Below are positions 26,993-35,294 of a stretch of DNA of 64,000 nucleotides, piece after piece. Origin of the DNA: Dechloromonas sp. CZR5 (lineage in GTDB: Bacteria; Pseudomonadota; Gammaproteobacteria; Burkholderiales; Rhodocyclaceae). The DNA lies in NCBI RefSeq assembly GCF_008711155.1, contig NZ_VUYQ01000004.1, positions 147,627 to 211,626 on the forward strand, written 5' to 3'. How positions within the stretch are numbered: the stretch's first letter is position 1; each line of letters begins with the position of its first letter. The translations under genes and the position numbers were made by a program. Below the pieces are notes generated by a model. That model made no database searches and was not told the origin of the DNA. It worked only from the letters and a program-made list of their open reading frames with translations.

Positions 26993-27634
26993 ATGGAATT
27001 TTTCGCGCAGTTCATCGACATCGTCCTGCATCTCGACAAGCATCTGGCGGTGTTGGTCCAGCAGTACGGACTGTGGATCTACGGCATCCTGTTCTTCATT
27101 GTTTTTGCCGAAACCGGCTTTGTCGTGACGCCCTTCCTGCCCGGCGATTCGCTGCTCTTCGTAGCCGGCGCACTGGCCGCACTGGGTGAGGGCGGGATGG
27201 ACGTGTTCACCCTGATGGCGGTGCTCGTCGTCGCGGCCGTACTCGGCAATACGCTCAATTACCAGATCGGCCGCTTTCTCGGGCCCAAGGTCTTCCACTG
27301 GGAGAATTCCCGCTTCTTCAACCGCGATGCGCTGGTCAAGACGCACGCGTTTTACGAGAAGCACGGCGGAAAGACGCTGGTCATTTCACGCTTCCTGCCG
27401 CTGTTCCGGACCTTTGCGCCTTTTGTCGCCGGCATCGGCGCCATGAGCTACGCCCGCTTCACCTTGTTCAACCTGATCGGTGCGCTGGGTTGGGTGGTAT
27501 CGCTATGCCTGGCCGGCTACTGGCTGGGCAACATGCCTTGGGTCAAGGCCAACCTGTCTTGGATCATCATCGGCATCATCATCTCGTCGCTGATTCCGAT
27601 CGGCTGGGGTTATCTGAAGAGCAAGGAAGCCTGA
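26993..27634 (+). CDS. DedA family membrane protein
   Basis: 213 residues, integral inner-membrane protein with about five hydrophobic segments. It shows the DedA core: ETGFVVTPFLPGDSLLFVAG, NTLNYQIGRFLGPKVF, and the conserved FxxxR-x3-G-type segment ISRFLPLFRTFAPFVAGIGAM. The family includes lipid scramblases/undecaprenyl- and phospholipid-flippase-like proteins needed for envelope homeostasis. Its stop codon overlaps the ATG of the next gene (TGATG). Confidence 0.92.
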   Translation: MEFFAQFIDIVLHLDKHLAVLVQQYGLWIYGILFFIVFAETGFVVTPFLPGDSLLFVAGALAALGEGGMDVFTLMAVLVVAAVLGNTLNYQIGRFLGPKVFHWENSRFFNRDALVKTHAFYEKHGGKTLVISRFLPLFRTFAPFVAGIGAMSYARFTLFNLIGALGWVVSLCLAGYWLGNMPWVKANLSWIIIGIIISSLIPIGWGYLKSKEA

Positions 27635-28341
27635 TGCGCGGCCTGGCCGTCCTGCTTGCCCTGGTGCTGGCGGCAGCTTGCTCGACGCGCTTGGGCAAGG
27701 ACGGTCGTACGGATACCACGGTCGACGTCAAATACCTGGCCAAGACCGAGGTCGATCGCATTGCCGACACCAATCGCGCGGAGGTGGTCGATGGCCTGCT
27801 GCTGATTGCCGACAAACTCTACAAGCGCAATCCGAAAGAGTGGCGGAAGGCCGGTCTGCCCAGCCGCGAGGCGGCGCTGGAACGCCTGCGCCATCGCCAT
27901 ACCCAGCGTTGGCCGGAAATGAACGGTTTGCGCGAAGGCCAGGCGGCGGCGCTGGCCTTCACCGAAGCCTACTCGGGCGACCGGGTCGCTGCCCTGGTCC
28001 TCGGGCTGTTGACGATGGTCGATGCTGCCTACGAGTACAAGGATGAGTTCTACATCCTCGACAGCCTCAACGAAATGAAGCTCTACAATTCGGCGCGCAA
28101 CATGGATGTCGCCATCTGGAAACTCGGCCACGACCGCAATGCCGCGGGCGAGTTATTCCTGTTGTCCAACGAGCTCGATCCGGTCAACCGCAATCTGTCC
28201 TTCGAGCGTGAATTCGGCCGTGTCATGGGCCTGCTCGATTTCATGGCCAAGATCGTCGCTGACCGTAACGGCCGTGGCTTTTCCCGGCTGACCCAGACCG
28301 CGGTCAGCACCATTTTTCTCCCGGTGAGTTTTTTGAAATGA
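27634..28341 (+). CDS. Predicted outer-membrane lipoprotein, unknown function
   Basis: 235 residues starting MRGLAVLLALVLAAACSTRL. The N-terminus is a lipoprotein signal with lipobox LAAAC, and Ser at +2 favours the outer membrane. The body is helical without known motifs (TEVDRIADTNRAEVVDGLLL; AAYEYKDEFYILDSLNEMKL). The start overlaps the DedA stop by one base, and the stop overlaps purN by four, so translation of dedA, this gene and purN is coupled. The function is not recognised. Confidence 0.8.
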   Translation: MRGLAVLLALVLAAACSTRLGKDGRTDTTVDVKYLAKTEVDRIADTNRAEVVDGLLLIADKLYKRNPKEWRKAGLPSREAALERLRHRHTQRWPEMNGLREGQAAALAFTEAYSGDRVAALVLGLLTMVDAAYEYKDEFYILDSLNEMKLYNSARNMDVAIWKLGHDRNAAGELFLLSNELDPVNRNLSFEREFGRVMGLLDFMAKIVADRNGRGFSRLTQTAVSTIFLPVSFLK

Positions 28342-28985
28342 AGAAGATCGTCATCCTGATTTCCGGTCGCGGCAGCAACATGGAGGCCTTGATCGCCGCC
28401 CGCGATGCCGGCAATCTGCCCGTCAACCTCGCTGCCGTCATCAGCAACCGGCCCGATGCCAAGGGGCTGGAAACGGCGGCCAAGGCCGGTATCGCCACCC
28501 ATTACATCGACCACAAGGCTTTTGCCGGCCGCGAAGCCTTCGACGCCGCCCTGGCCGAGTGCATCGACGGCTTCGTGCCGGATCTGGTCGTGCTCGCCGG
28601 CTTCATGCGTATCCTCAGCGAAGGTTTCGTGCGCCATTACGAGGGCAGGCTGATGAACATCCACCCCTCCCTTCTGCCTTCCTTCCCCGGTCTGCACACG
28701 CACCAGCGGGCGCTGGAAGAGGGGGTGCGCATCCACGGCTGCACCGTGCATTTCGTGACCCCGACGCTGGATCACGGTCCGGTCATCATCCAGGCCGCCG
28801 TTCCGGTGCTCGACGGCGACGATGAAGGTGCCCTGTCCGCCCGTGTCCTGCGCCAGGAGCATCTGATCTATCCGCAGGCCGTGCGCTGGTTTGCCGAGGG
28901 CAGGCTGACCCTGGACGGCGCTCGGGTTCGGCTGTCGGCCGAACTGGATGACAGGGCCGCCTTCATTTCCCCCCTCCTGCGCTGA
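28338..28985 (+). CDS. purN: Phosphoribosylglycinamide formyltransferase
   Basis: 215 residues. Transfers a formyl group from 10-formyl-THF to GAR, step 3 of purine synthesis. Motifs: VILISGRGSNMEALI at the N-terminus, LVVLAGFMRILSE, the catalytic Asn/His/Asp set in MNIHPSLLPSFPGLHTH and GCTVHFVTPTLDHGPVI. Length matches PurN. It overlaps the preceding lipoprotein gene by four bases (ATGA) and is followed after 6 bp by the DUF3108 gene. Confidence 0.97.
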   Translation: MKKIVILISGRGSNMEALIAARDAGNLPVNLAAVISNRPDAKGLETAAKAGIATHYIDHKAFAGREAFDAALAECIDGFVPDLVVLAGFMRILSEGFVRHYEGRLMNIHPSLLPSFPGLHTHQRALEEGVRIHGCTVHFVTPTLDHGPVIIQAAVPVLDGDDEGALSARVLRQEHLIYPQAVRWFAEGRLTLDGARVRLSAELDDRAAFISPLLR

Positions 28986-28991
28986 CCGCTC

Positions 28992-29972
28992 ATGCCCATC
29001 GCCATCGTCCTGGCGCTGGCGGCTTCGCTGGGTATCCATGTCGCCGCCCTGTTCGGGCCGGATATCGAGTTGTTTGGCGGCGCAACGGACGACTCCATGG
29101 TGTTGCACGCCGAATTGCAGGCGCCGCCTGCTTCGCCGCCGCCTCCAGAGAAGAAGGCGACGGTGAAGCCCAAGGCCAAGCCTAAAGCCAAACCCAATCC
29201 CAGCCCCAATCCGGTTCCGCTGATGGCGGGCAAGCCGGTTCAGGATGCGCCGGTCGTGCAACACGCCGATCCGGCACCGCCTCCGGTAATCGACGAGGCG
29301 GCCAAGACAGAATCCGTGGCATTGCCTGAACCGACCAAGCCGATGTTGCCGGCCAACGGGGTCATCCGCTTTTCCATCCTGATGGGCAGTCAGGGTTTCC
29401 CGATCGGTCGCGCCGAGCATCGCTGGGAATTTACCGAGGGCGGCCATTACCATCTGTACGGGATGACCGAAACCAGCGGCTTGGTGGCCTTGTTCAAAAC
29501 GCTTCGCTTCGAAAACGAAAGCCACGGGAGGCTGGTCGCCGGCGGTCTGCAGCCCGAGCGCTACCTGACACGGAAAAACGGCAAGGATGCCAACGAGAAC
29601 GCCGATTTCGACTGGCCTGCCGCACAGGTTCAGCTGTCCCGCGACGGCCTGGTCAGACAGGTTGCGCCGGGTACGCAGGACATCCTGTCCCTGAACTATC
29701 ACCTTGCCTATGTGCCGCGGCCGGAGTATGGCGCCTCCGTCGGCGTGGTCACTGGCAAGAAATATGAGCGCTATGCCCTCGATTCACTGGGCGAGGAGGA
29801 AATCGATACGCCGGCCGGCCGCTTCCGCACCCTGCACCTGCGCGCCATGACCGACAGCGTCACCGAAATCTGGCTGGCACTCGATCATTATCGTTTGCCG
29901 GTTAAAATACGTTTTACCGACAAGAAAGGCGACGTTTTCGAGCAGATCGCCACCGAATTAGGAACACCATGA
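28992..29972 (+). CDS. DUF3108 domain protein
   Basis: 326 residues. A short N-terminal hydrophobic segment (IAIVLALAASLGIHVAALF) anchors or exports it. A proline/lysine-rich linker follows (about 38-75: KPKAKPKAKPNPSPNPVP), as in TonB-like periplasm-spanning proteins. The DUF3108 beta-rich domain begins near residue 120 (NGVIRFSILMGSQGFPIGRA) and continues to LPVKIRFTDKKGDVFEQ. The role is unknown, probably envelope-associated. It overlaps the rsmB-like gene by four bases. Confidence 0.85.
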   Translation: MPIAIVLALAASLGIHVAALFGPDIELFGGATDDSMVLHAELQAPPASPPPPEKKATVKPKAKPKAKPNPSPNPVPLMAGKPVQDAPVVQHADPAPPPVIDEAAKTESVALPEPTKPMLPANGVIRFSILMGSQGFPIGRAEHRWEFTEGGHYHLYGMTETSGLVALFKTLRFENESHGRLVAGGLQPERYLTRKNGKDANENADFDWPAAQVQLSRDGLVRQVAPGTQDILSLNYHLAYVPRPEYGASVGVVTGKKYERYALDSLGEEEIDTPAGRFRTLHLRAMTDSVTEIWLALDHYRLPVKIRFTDKKGDVFEQIATELGTP

Positions 29973-31231
29973 AAGCCCGCTTTACCCCAGCCCTTTTTGC
30001 CCACGCCGAAGCCGTTCTCGGCCAGTTGCTGCGCTTCGATCACCCGGCCGATGCCGTCGTGTCGCGCTATTTCCGGGAGCATCGTCAACTCGGTCATGCC
30101 GATCGGGCCTTCGTGGCAGAAACCGTTTTTGCCGTGCTGCGCCGCGGGCGGAGCATCGAGGCACGCTGTGCCGGGCAACTCTCCGACCGTCGTCGCCTGC
30201 TGGCCGCGCTGGCATTGGTGCGTGGCTGGAGCCAGCGCGAACTGGCGCCGGTGCTCAAGGCCAGCGAGGAGGCGTGGCTGGCCGCCGCCAAGGCAATGCC
30301 GGAGGCCGATCTGCCGCCCGCCGTGCGTTGCGACCTGCCGGACTGGCTGTACCAGCGCCTGGAGCAGCAGTTTGGTGCCGATGAAACGCTGGCCCTGGCG
30401 CACGCCATCAACCAGTCTGCACCGCTCGACCTGCGCGTCAATACGCTGAAGGCAGGCCGCGAAGCCGTGCTTGCCAAGCTCGCCGCCGACAGTATCGCAG
30501 CACAGCCCGGTGCCTTGTCGCCGCTCGCCGTACGTCTGCGCGACAAGCCGGCGCTGGCCAGGCATCCGTTGTTCCTCGAGGGGGCTTTCGAGGTGCAGGA
30601 CGAGGGTAGCCAGTTGCTCGGTTTTCTGCTCGACCCGAAGCGCGGCGAGATGGTGGTCGATTTTTGCGCCGGTGCCGGTGGCAAGACGCTGTTACTCGGC
30701 GCCCTGATGCGCAATACCGGACGGCTCTACGCCTTCGACGTGTCCGACAAGCGCCTGGCCAATCTCAAGCCGCGCCTGGCGCGTTCCGGCCTGTCCAACG
30801 TGCATCCCGGTCGCATCGAGCACGAGCGCGACCAGAAGATCAAGCGCCTGGCCGGGAAGGCCGACCGCGTACTGGTCGATGCGCCCTGTTCGGGGCTCGG
30901 CACCCTGCGCCGTAATCCGGATCTGAAATGGCGGCAGAGCGAGACCTCGGTGGCCGAACTGACCCTCAAGCAGGCGTCGATTCTCGATGCGGCGGCGACC
31001 TTGGTCCGTCCGGGCGGCCGACTGGTCTATGCTACCTGCAGCCTGTTGACGGTCGAGAACGATGCCGTCGTCGCGGCCTTTCTCGAAAAACACCCCGATT
31101 TCTCCTTGTTGCCGGCTGCCGGCCTGCTCGGCAAGCAGGGTATTGCCTGCGAGGACGAGGTGTTGCGCCTGTTGCCGCACCGGCACAATACCGACGGTTT
31201 CTTTGCAGCCGCCATGGAGCGCAAGGCATGA
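29969..31231 (+). CDS. RsmB/NOP-family RNA (cytosine-5) methyltransferase
   Basis: 420 residues. SAM-dependent m5C methyltransferase of the RsmB/Nop2-Sun class. An N-terminal NusB-like helical region (about 1-100) is followed by the Rossmann domain: FCAGAGGKTLLLGALM (SAM-binding), YAFDVSDKRLANLKPRL, and the catalytic DAPCSGLGTLRRNPDLKW with the Pro-Cys. The second catalytic Cys is in LVYATCSLLTVEND. Target probably 16S rRNA. Only a truncated NusB domain is visible, so it may be a paralogue rather than RsmB proper. Overlaps the MscS gene by four bases. Confidence 0.9.
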   Translation: MKARFTPALFAHAEAVLGQLLRFDHPADAVVSRYFREHRQLGHADRAFVAETVFAVLRRGRSIEARCAGQLSDRRRLLAALALVRGWSQRELAPVLKASEEAWLAAAKAMPEADLPPAVRCDLPDWLYQRLEQQFGADETLALAHAINQSAPLDLRVNTLKAGREAVLAKLAADSIAAQPGALSPLAVRLRDKPALARHPLFLEGAFEVQDEGSQLLGFLLDPKRGEMVVDFCAGAGGKTLLLGALMRNTGRLYAFDVSDKRLANLKPRLARSGLSNVHPGRIEHERDQKIKRLAGKADRVLVDAPCSGLGTLRRNPDLKWRQSETSVAELTLKQASILDAAATLVRPGGRLVYATCSLLTVENDAVVAAFLEKHPDFSLLPAAGLLGKQGIACEDEVLRLLPHRHNTDGFFAAAMERKA

Positions 31232-32487
31232 GCGAGAAGAACCAGGCGCTGCGCCTGATCAACGATCTGCTCGCCGATGTGCGGGACCCGAGTTTCATCT
31301 GGCAGGTCGTTACCCTGGTGGTCTGTATCGGTTCGGCATGGCTGGTGGCTCACTGGTGGCGGAGCCGCCATACGGAGGGTGAGGGGCGACTGAGCGACGT
31401 GGGCGCGCGCCTGGTCTTTCCCTTGACCGGCATGCTGCTGACCGGGATCGCGCTGGGCACGCTCGGTTCCTTCATGCATCTCAACCTGCTCAAGCTGGCG
31501 ATGCCGTTGTTCGGTTCGATGGCGCTGGTGCGCGGTGTCATCTTCGTGCTGCGCCAGGCTTTTCCGCGTGCCACCTGGCTTACGGCTTGGGAGCGCATCA
31601 TCGCCGCCACCGTGTGGGGTTGGCTGGCGCTCTACATCACCGATCTGGCTCCTTTCGTCATCGATGCGATGGAGAGCATCCAGTTTTATGTCGGCAAGCA
31701 GAAAATCGACTTGTGGACGGTCCTGCGCGGCATCGCCACCATTTTCCTGACGGTTGTCTTTGCGCTCTGGGTCGCCGGCCTGATCGAGGCGAAGCTGATG
31801 CGCATCCAGTCGCTGGATGTGAACCTGCGCATTGTCGGCGTACGCGTTGCGAAGGCCGTATTGACGGTGGTGGCCATCCTGACCAGCCTGGCGCTGGTCG
31901 GCATCGACATGACCGCCTTGTCCGTGTTCACCGGGGCGCTCGGCGTCGGTCTCGGCTTCGGCCTGCAGAAAATCGCCAGCAACTACGTTTCCGGCTTCAT
32001 CATCCTGCTTGATCGCTCCATCCGTATCGGCAACATCGTCCAGGTCGGCAGCGACAGCGGCGAGGTGACGCAGATCACCACGCGCTATACGGTGCTCAAG
32101 CACCCCGGCGGTACCGAATTCATCGTTCCGAACGAAACACTGATTGGGTCGATCGTCCAGAACCAGACGTATTCCAATACCCGTATCCGCCTGGCGACCA
32201 GCGTGGGCGTGGCCTACGACAGCGACCTCGACCTGGCCTCCCGCTTGATGGTCGATGCCGCCGCAGCCCATCCCAGGGCACTGAGCGACCCGCAGCCCAA
32301 GGTTTTCCTGACTCAGTTCGCCGACAGCGCGATCAATCTCGAAGTCGGCTTCTGGATCAACGATCCGGAAGAAGGCAGGGGCAACATCGTGTCCGACGTG
32401 AATTTCGCCATCTGGCGGGCTTTCAAGGACAACGGCATCGGCATCCCCTTCCCGCAGCGCGAAGTGCGTATTCTCAACGCGACGTAG
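31228..32487 (+). CDS. MscS-family mechanosensitive ion channel
   Basis: 419 residues from MSEKNQALRLINDLLADV. About six hydrophobic segments; the pore helix TM3 region is LSVFTGALGVGLGFGLQKIA followed by SNYVSGFIILLDRSIRIGNI, the hallmark MscS signature. The cytoplasmic beta domain (VQVGSDSGEVTQITTRYTVL and IVPNETLIGS) and C-terminal alpha/beta cage complete it. It releases solutes on hypo-osmotic shock. The start overlaps the methyltransferase stop (ATGA); it is the last gene of the run that begins at dedA. Confidence 0.93.
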   Translation: MSEKNQALRLINDLLADVRDPSFIWQVVTLVVCIGSAWLVAHWWRSRHTEGEGRLSDVGARLVFPLTGMLLTGIALGTLGSFMHLNLLKLAMPLFGSMALVRGVIFVLRQAFPRATWLTAWERIIAATVWGWLALYITDLAPFVIDAMESIQFYVGKQKIDLWTVLRGIATIFLTVVFALWVAGLIEAKLMRIQSLDVNLRIVGVRVAKAVLTVVAILTSLALVGIDMTALSVFTGALGVGLGFGLQKIASNYVSGFIILLDRSIRIGNIVQVGSDSGEVTQITTRYTVLKHPGGTEFIVPNETLIGSIVQNQTYSNTRIRLATSVGVAYDSDLDLASRLMVDAAAAHPRALSDPQPKVFLTQFADSAINLEVGFWINDPEEGRGNIVSDVNFAIWRAFKDNGIGIPFPQREVRILNAT

Positions 32488-32624
32488 TAGGGTTTACCTA
32501 GTCTTTCTCCTAGGTCGCACGATGCATGTTTTTGTTAAAATCGCGTCCGCTCTCAGGGTTTTGAATCAATAATTAGACAGAACGACCCTGCGAAGTTTTG
32601 GGGGCGTCGCAGACCTCCCGTCGA

Positions 32625-34763
32625 ATGGATGCCGTGAATACAACGACTCGTTTTCCCTTTCATCGTTCCGCATGCCTGTCTGCCTTGCTCGGGGCCTTGG
32701 TCTCGTTTCCGGTGATCGCAGAGGACGACGTCTTCTTTTCCAGCCTTCCCGTCGTCGCATCGGTCAGCCGCCTGCCACAGCAGCTTTCCGAAACACCGGC
32801 TTCGGTTACGGTCATCGATCAGGAAATGATCCGCGCTTCCGGTATGCGCACGGTGGAGGATTTGCTGCGTCTTGTTCCCGGATTCCAGGTTACCTCGCAC
32901 AATCAGGATCCCGCCATCGTGGCCTACCATGGGATGGGCTACGGTCTGTCCAGCGAGGAATACGGGCCGCGCGTGCAGGTGCTGGTCGACGGGCGCTCAC
33001 AGTATTCGCCCCTCTTCAAGTCGGGGGTTAACTGGAACCTGTTGCCGGTCGCTCTGGAGAACATCGAGCGTATCGAGGTCATCCGCGGTTCGAATACCGT
33101 TTCATACGGCTCCAACGCCTTCATGGGTGTGGTCAACATCATCACCATGGACCCGGCACTCACCAAGGGCTGGATGGTGTCGGCCAATCACGGCAACAAC
33201 GGCATCCGCGACGAGGTCCTGCGCTGGGGCGGCAGTGTTGGTGAGGCCAATCTTCGCTTCACCGCGCGTTCTTTCCAGGATGACGGATTCCAGTACGGCT
33301 TCTACAGCGGCAGATGGACCTATTCGCCAGACAGCCGCCAGTCCCAGCTCTTTGACCTGCGGGCCGACATCCCGCTCAGTGACCGGGATGAGTTGCAACT
33401 GACGGGTACTTTTGCCCGCGACATGTCCCAACTCGGGCGCCCGGCCAATGCCAACGATCCGATTCGCAACATGGAGCAATCGTCAACGGCGTTCGGCATT
33501 CAGTGGCGCCGCATCGTGTCGGCGACTGAAGAGATCAAGCTGCGTTATGGTTATCGCGATGACCGGGCGCAGTCACCGTATCGTACCCGGGTTAACTTCA
33601 CGACCAATCTGGCCGTGCCTTCCTCGGTGACCTTCTTTCCGATCATCGATCCTGGTGGGCGTTCGCAGCAGCACGAACTCGAGTTCGACCACTTGCTATC
33701 GCCACGCAAGAATTTGCGCATGATGTGGGGCGCAGGTCTGAAGTCCACTGAGGTGCAGTCTTACGAGCAATTCAGTTCGGATGCGTGGAAAAGCAGGTTC
33801 GCCTATCGGGTTTTCGGGAACCTGGAATATCGCGCTGCCGATCCCTTGATTTTCAACGTCGGGGCGAGTTACGAGCATGACAATATTACCGGGGCGATGT
33901 TCGACCCGCGCATGAGTGCCAGTTTCCACGTCATGCCCGGACATACCTTGCGTCTGGTTGCTTCGCGTGCCCATCGGAATCCCAGCCTGTATGAGACCTC
34001 CGGTCATTCGGAGAGGCGGGACGTCGGCGGAACCGGTTTGGCCGACGTTCTTTTTCATGCGCAAGGTGTGAAGCCGGAGCAGATCGATACGCTGGAACTG
34101 GGTTACCTGGCCGAACTGAAGGAGTATCGGGCAATGGCCGATGTCCGGATATTCAGCGAACGGATTCCCAACTACATCCAGATTCTGCCCCTGGCGCTGC
34201 CGGCTAGTAGCCCGGATGACCGGGAGGTACAGTTTTTGCGGATGAACTCGATAAATTATGCGGCCTATCCGAACGGCCGGGCCGATAGCGCGGTCAATCT
34301 GGCCAATGTTCGAATCCAAGGCTACGAGTATCAGTTGAACTGGCGTCCTTTCGAGACGACGCGGCTGATGTATGGCAATGCGCTGATCTCCATTTCGGCG
34401 GATTACACGGATATCTCCCGGGTTGCAGACGACTTCAACAACGGCCCGAAGATCATCAATCAAACGCGTGATTCGGCACCTACGCATTCCCAGACGGCGA
34501 TGTTGGTTCAGCAACTGCCTTACGCTGTGACTGCGTCGATCATGTATTTCCGCGCATCTCCCATGCGCTGGCGCAGAAATGACAGTGCGCCGATCGAAGC
34601 CAGCGAACGGATTGACTGGCGCCTGGCCAAGGGATTCCGTCTTGGGCAGATGGGCGGAGAGATCGCCTACGTCTCGCAGATGGTCAATGAGCAGCAGCAG
34701 GGTCGGACGATCAATCGCCTGGCTGACCGTGTGCATTGGCTGTCGCTGCGCCTCGAATTCTGA
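32625..34763 (+). CDS. TonB-dependent outer-membrane receptor
   Basis: 712 residues from MDAVNTTTRFPFHR, with a signal peptide ending near VIAEDD. The plug domain shows ETPASVTVIDQEMI, VEDLLRLVPGFQV, VQVLVDGRSQYSP and IERIEVIRGSNTVSYGSNAF, closest to the iron-complex/cobalamin BtuB/FepA-like class. The beta-barrel follows and ends in an aromatic residue (LSLRLEF), required for BAM insertion. The ligand cannot be assigned. Weak ribosome site. The 5' region contains TTAAAATCGCG (-10-like) and two inverted repeats (CAGGGT/ACCCTG and CTGCGA/TCGCAG, 32553-32612). No TonB gene is adjacent; one lies at 57148. Confidence 0.92.
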   Translation: MDAVNTTTRFPFHRSACLSALLGALVSFPVIAEDDVFFSSLPVVASVSRLPQQLSETPASVTVIDQEMIRASGMRTVEDLLRLVPGFQVTSHNQDPAIVAYHGMGYGLSSEEYGPRVQVLVDGRSQYSPLFKSGVNWNLLPVALENIERIEVIRGSNTVSYGSNAFMGVVNIITMDPALTKGWMVSANHGNNGIRDEVLRWGGSVGEANLRFTARSFQDDGFQYGFYSGRWTYSPDSRQSQLFDLRADIPLSDRDELQLTGTFARDMSQLGRPANANDPIRNMEQSSTAFGIQWRRIVSATEEIKLRYGYRDDRAQSPYRTRVNFTTNLAVPSSVTFFPIIDPGGRSQQHELEFDHLLSPRKNLRMMWGAGLKSTEVQSYEQFSSDAWKSRFAYRVFGNLEYRAADPLIFNVGASYEHDNITGAMFDPRMSASFHVMPGHTLRLVASRAHRNPSLYETSGHSERRDVGGTGLADVLFHAQGVKPEQIDTLELGYLAELKEYRAMADVRIFSERIPNYIQILPLALPASSPDDREVQFLRMNSINYAAYPNGRADSAVNLANVRIQGYEYQLNWRPFETTRLMYGNALISISADYTDISRVADDFNNGPKIINQTRDSAPTHSQTAMLVQQLPYAVTASIMYFRASPMRWRRNDSAPIEASERIDWRLAKGFRLGQMGGEIAYVSQMVNEQQQGRTINRLADRVHWLSLRLEF

Positions 34764-34786
34764 TTACGATTGCCTGCCGGCAACCC

Positions 34787-34812
34787 AAAAAAACCCCGCC
34801 ACGAAGGCGGGG
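34787..34812 (-). terminator. Terminator of the small membrane-protein operon
   Basis: On the minus strand CCCCGCC/GGCGGGG (5-base loop) is followed by seven T. A second inverted repeat (TCTCGAA/TTCGAGA, 34824-34847) lies between it and the stop codon. The orientation fits the minus-strand small genes, not the plus-strand receptor. Confidence 0.8.
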
Positions 34813-34859
34813 TAACAGGGGGGTCTCGAATTGGGGGATATTCGAGAGGAGGGTAACTT

Positions 34860-35039
34860 TTAGCGCTTGTTGCGGTGTTTCAACAAGGCGCGGGCGATGG
34901 CGATGATGCCGCCGGCTGCGATGGCTGCGATGGCTGCCTTCAGGGGTTCCGCCTGGCCTTCGGCAAGCCAGTCGTAACCGGCGATGCCTACGAAGACGCC
35001 GAGCGATTCGCTGATCGGCAGGTGATCCGCAAAGGCCAT
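34860..35039 (-). CDS. Small membrane-type protein (59 aa)
   Basis: 59 residues, MAFADHLPISESLGVFVGIA onward, ending RALLKHRNKR. The second half is an Ala/Gly/Ile-rich hydrophobic segment (AAIAAIAAGGIIAIARALL) with a strongly basic C-terminus, suggesting one membrane-spanning or amphipathic helix with the tail in the cytoplasm. Its ATG overlaps the stop of the 49-residue gene (TAATG), and a terminator follows. I recognise no family. Possible roles include a regulator of the neighbouring sensor kinase or transporter, or a membrane-active peptide; all are inference. Confidence 0.65.
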   Translation of the reverse strand: MAFADHLPISESLGVFVGIAGYDWLAEGQAEPLKAAIAAIAAGGIIAIARALLKHRNKR

Positions 35040-35188
35040 TAACGGTCCTTTTTGAGCGGAACCGTGGCTAGCGCGGGTTGTGCCGGAACCAGAGCGAACA
35101 GATACTGGCGGGTTGCTTCGATAAACTGTTTGATATTCATGCTGATCATTTCCTCGTCATCCTCTTGGCGGGTTTCGTTTTCTGACAT
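35039..35188 (-). CDS. Small hypothetical protein (49 aa)
   Basis: 49 residues: an acidic N-terminus (MSENETRQEDDEE) then an amphipathic part (MNIKQFIEATRQYLFALVPA) and a basic end (PLKKDR). Internal ATG codons at MISM and MNIK have better ribosome sites (GAGGA), so the translated product may be 33-36 residues. It is coupled to the 59-residue gene by TAATG. Upstream lie 10-bp-phased direct repeats typical of OmpR-family regulator binding. Unknown family. Confidence 0.55.
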   Translation of the reverse strand: MSENETRQEDDEEMISMNIKQFIEATRQYLFALVPAQPALATVPLKKDR

Positions 35189-35244
35189 GCATCGCATTCT
35201 AGAGGGACGCAAGTACGCCGTCTGTTGTATGAGCGTTGCGTGGC

Positions 35245-35280
35245 AGTAACGGGTTTTGATCTTGTGTGACGCTTTGTAAC
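35245..35280. promoter_or_regulatory. Phased direct repeats before the small-protein operon
   Basis: AGTAAC (35245-35250), TGTGAC (35265-35270) and TGTAAC (35275-35280) recur in register with 10-bp periodicity. Read on the minus strand they are GTTACA, GTCACA and GTTACT; GTTACA is the core of the enterobacterial RstA box. Spacing by one helical turn is characteristic of OmpR-family regulators, and an RstA-like gene is 1.4 kb away. Binding is inferred. Confidence 0.5.
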
Positions 35281-35294
35281 AACCAGGAGAGGTG

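Noticed and set aside
29155-29220. Short tandem repeats (aag-ccc-aag-gcc type)
   Set aside because: They encode the Lys/Pro linker of the DUF3108 protein and are in frame; not a CRISPR or satellite repeat.
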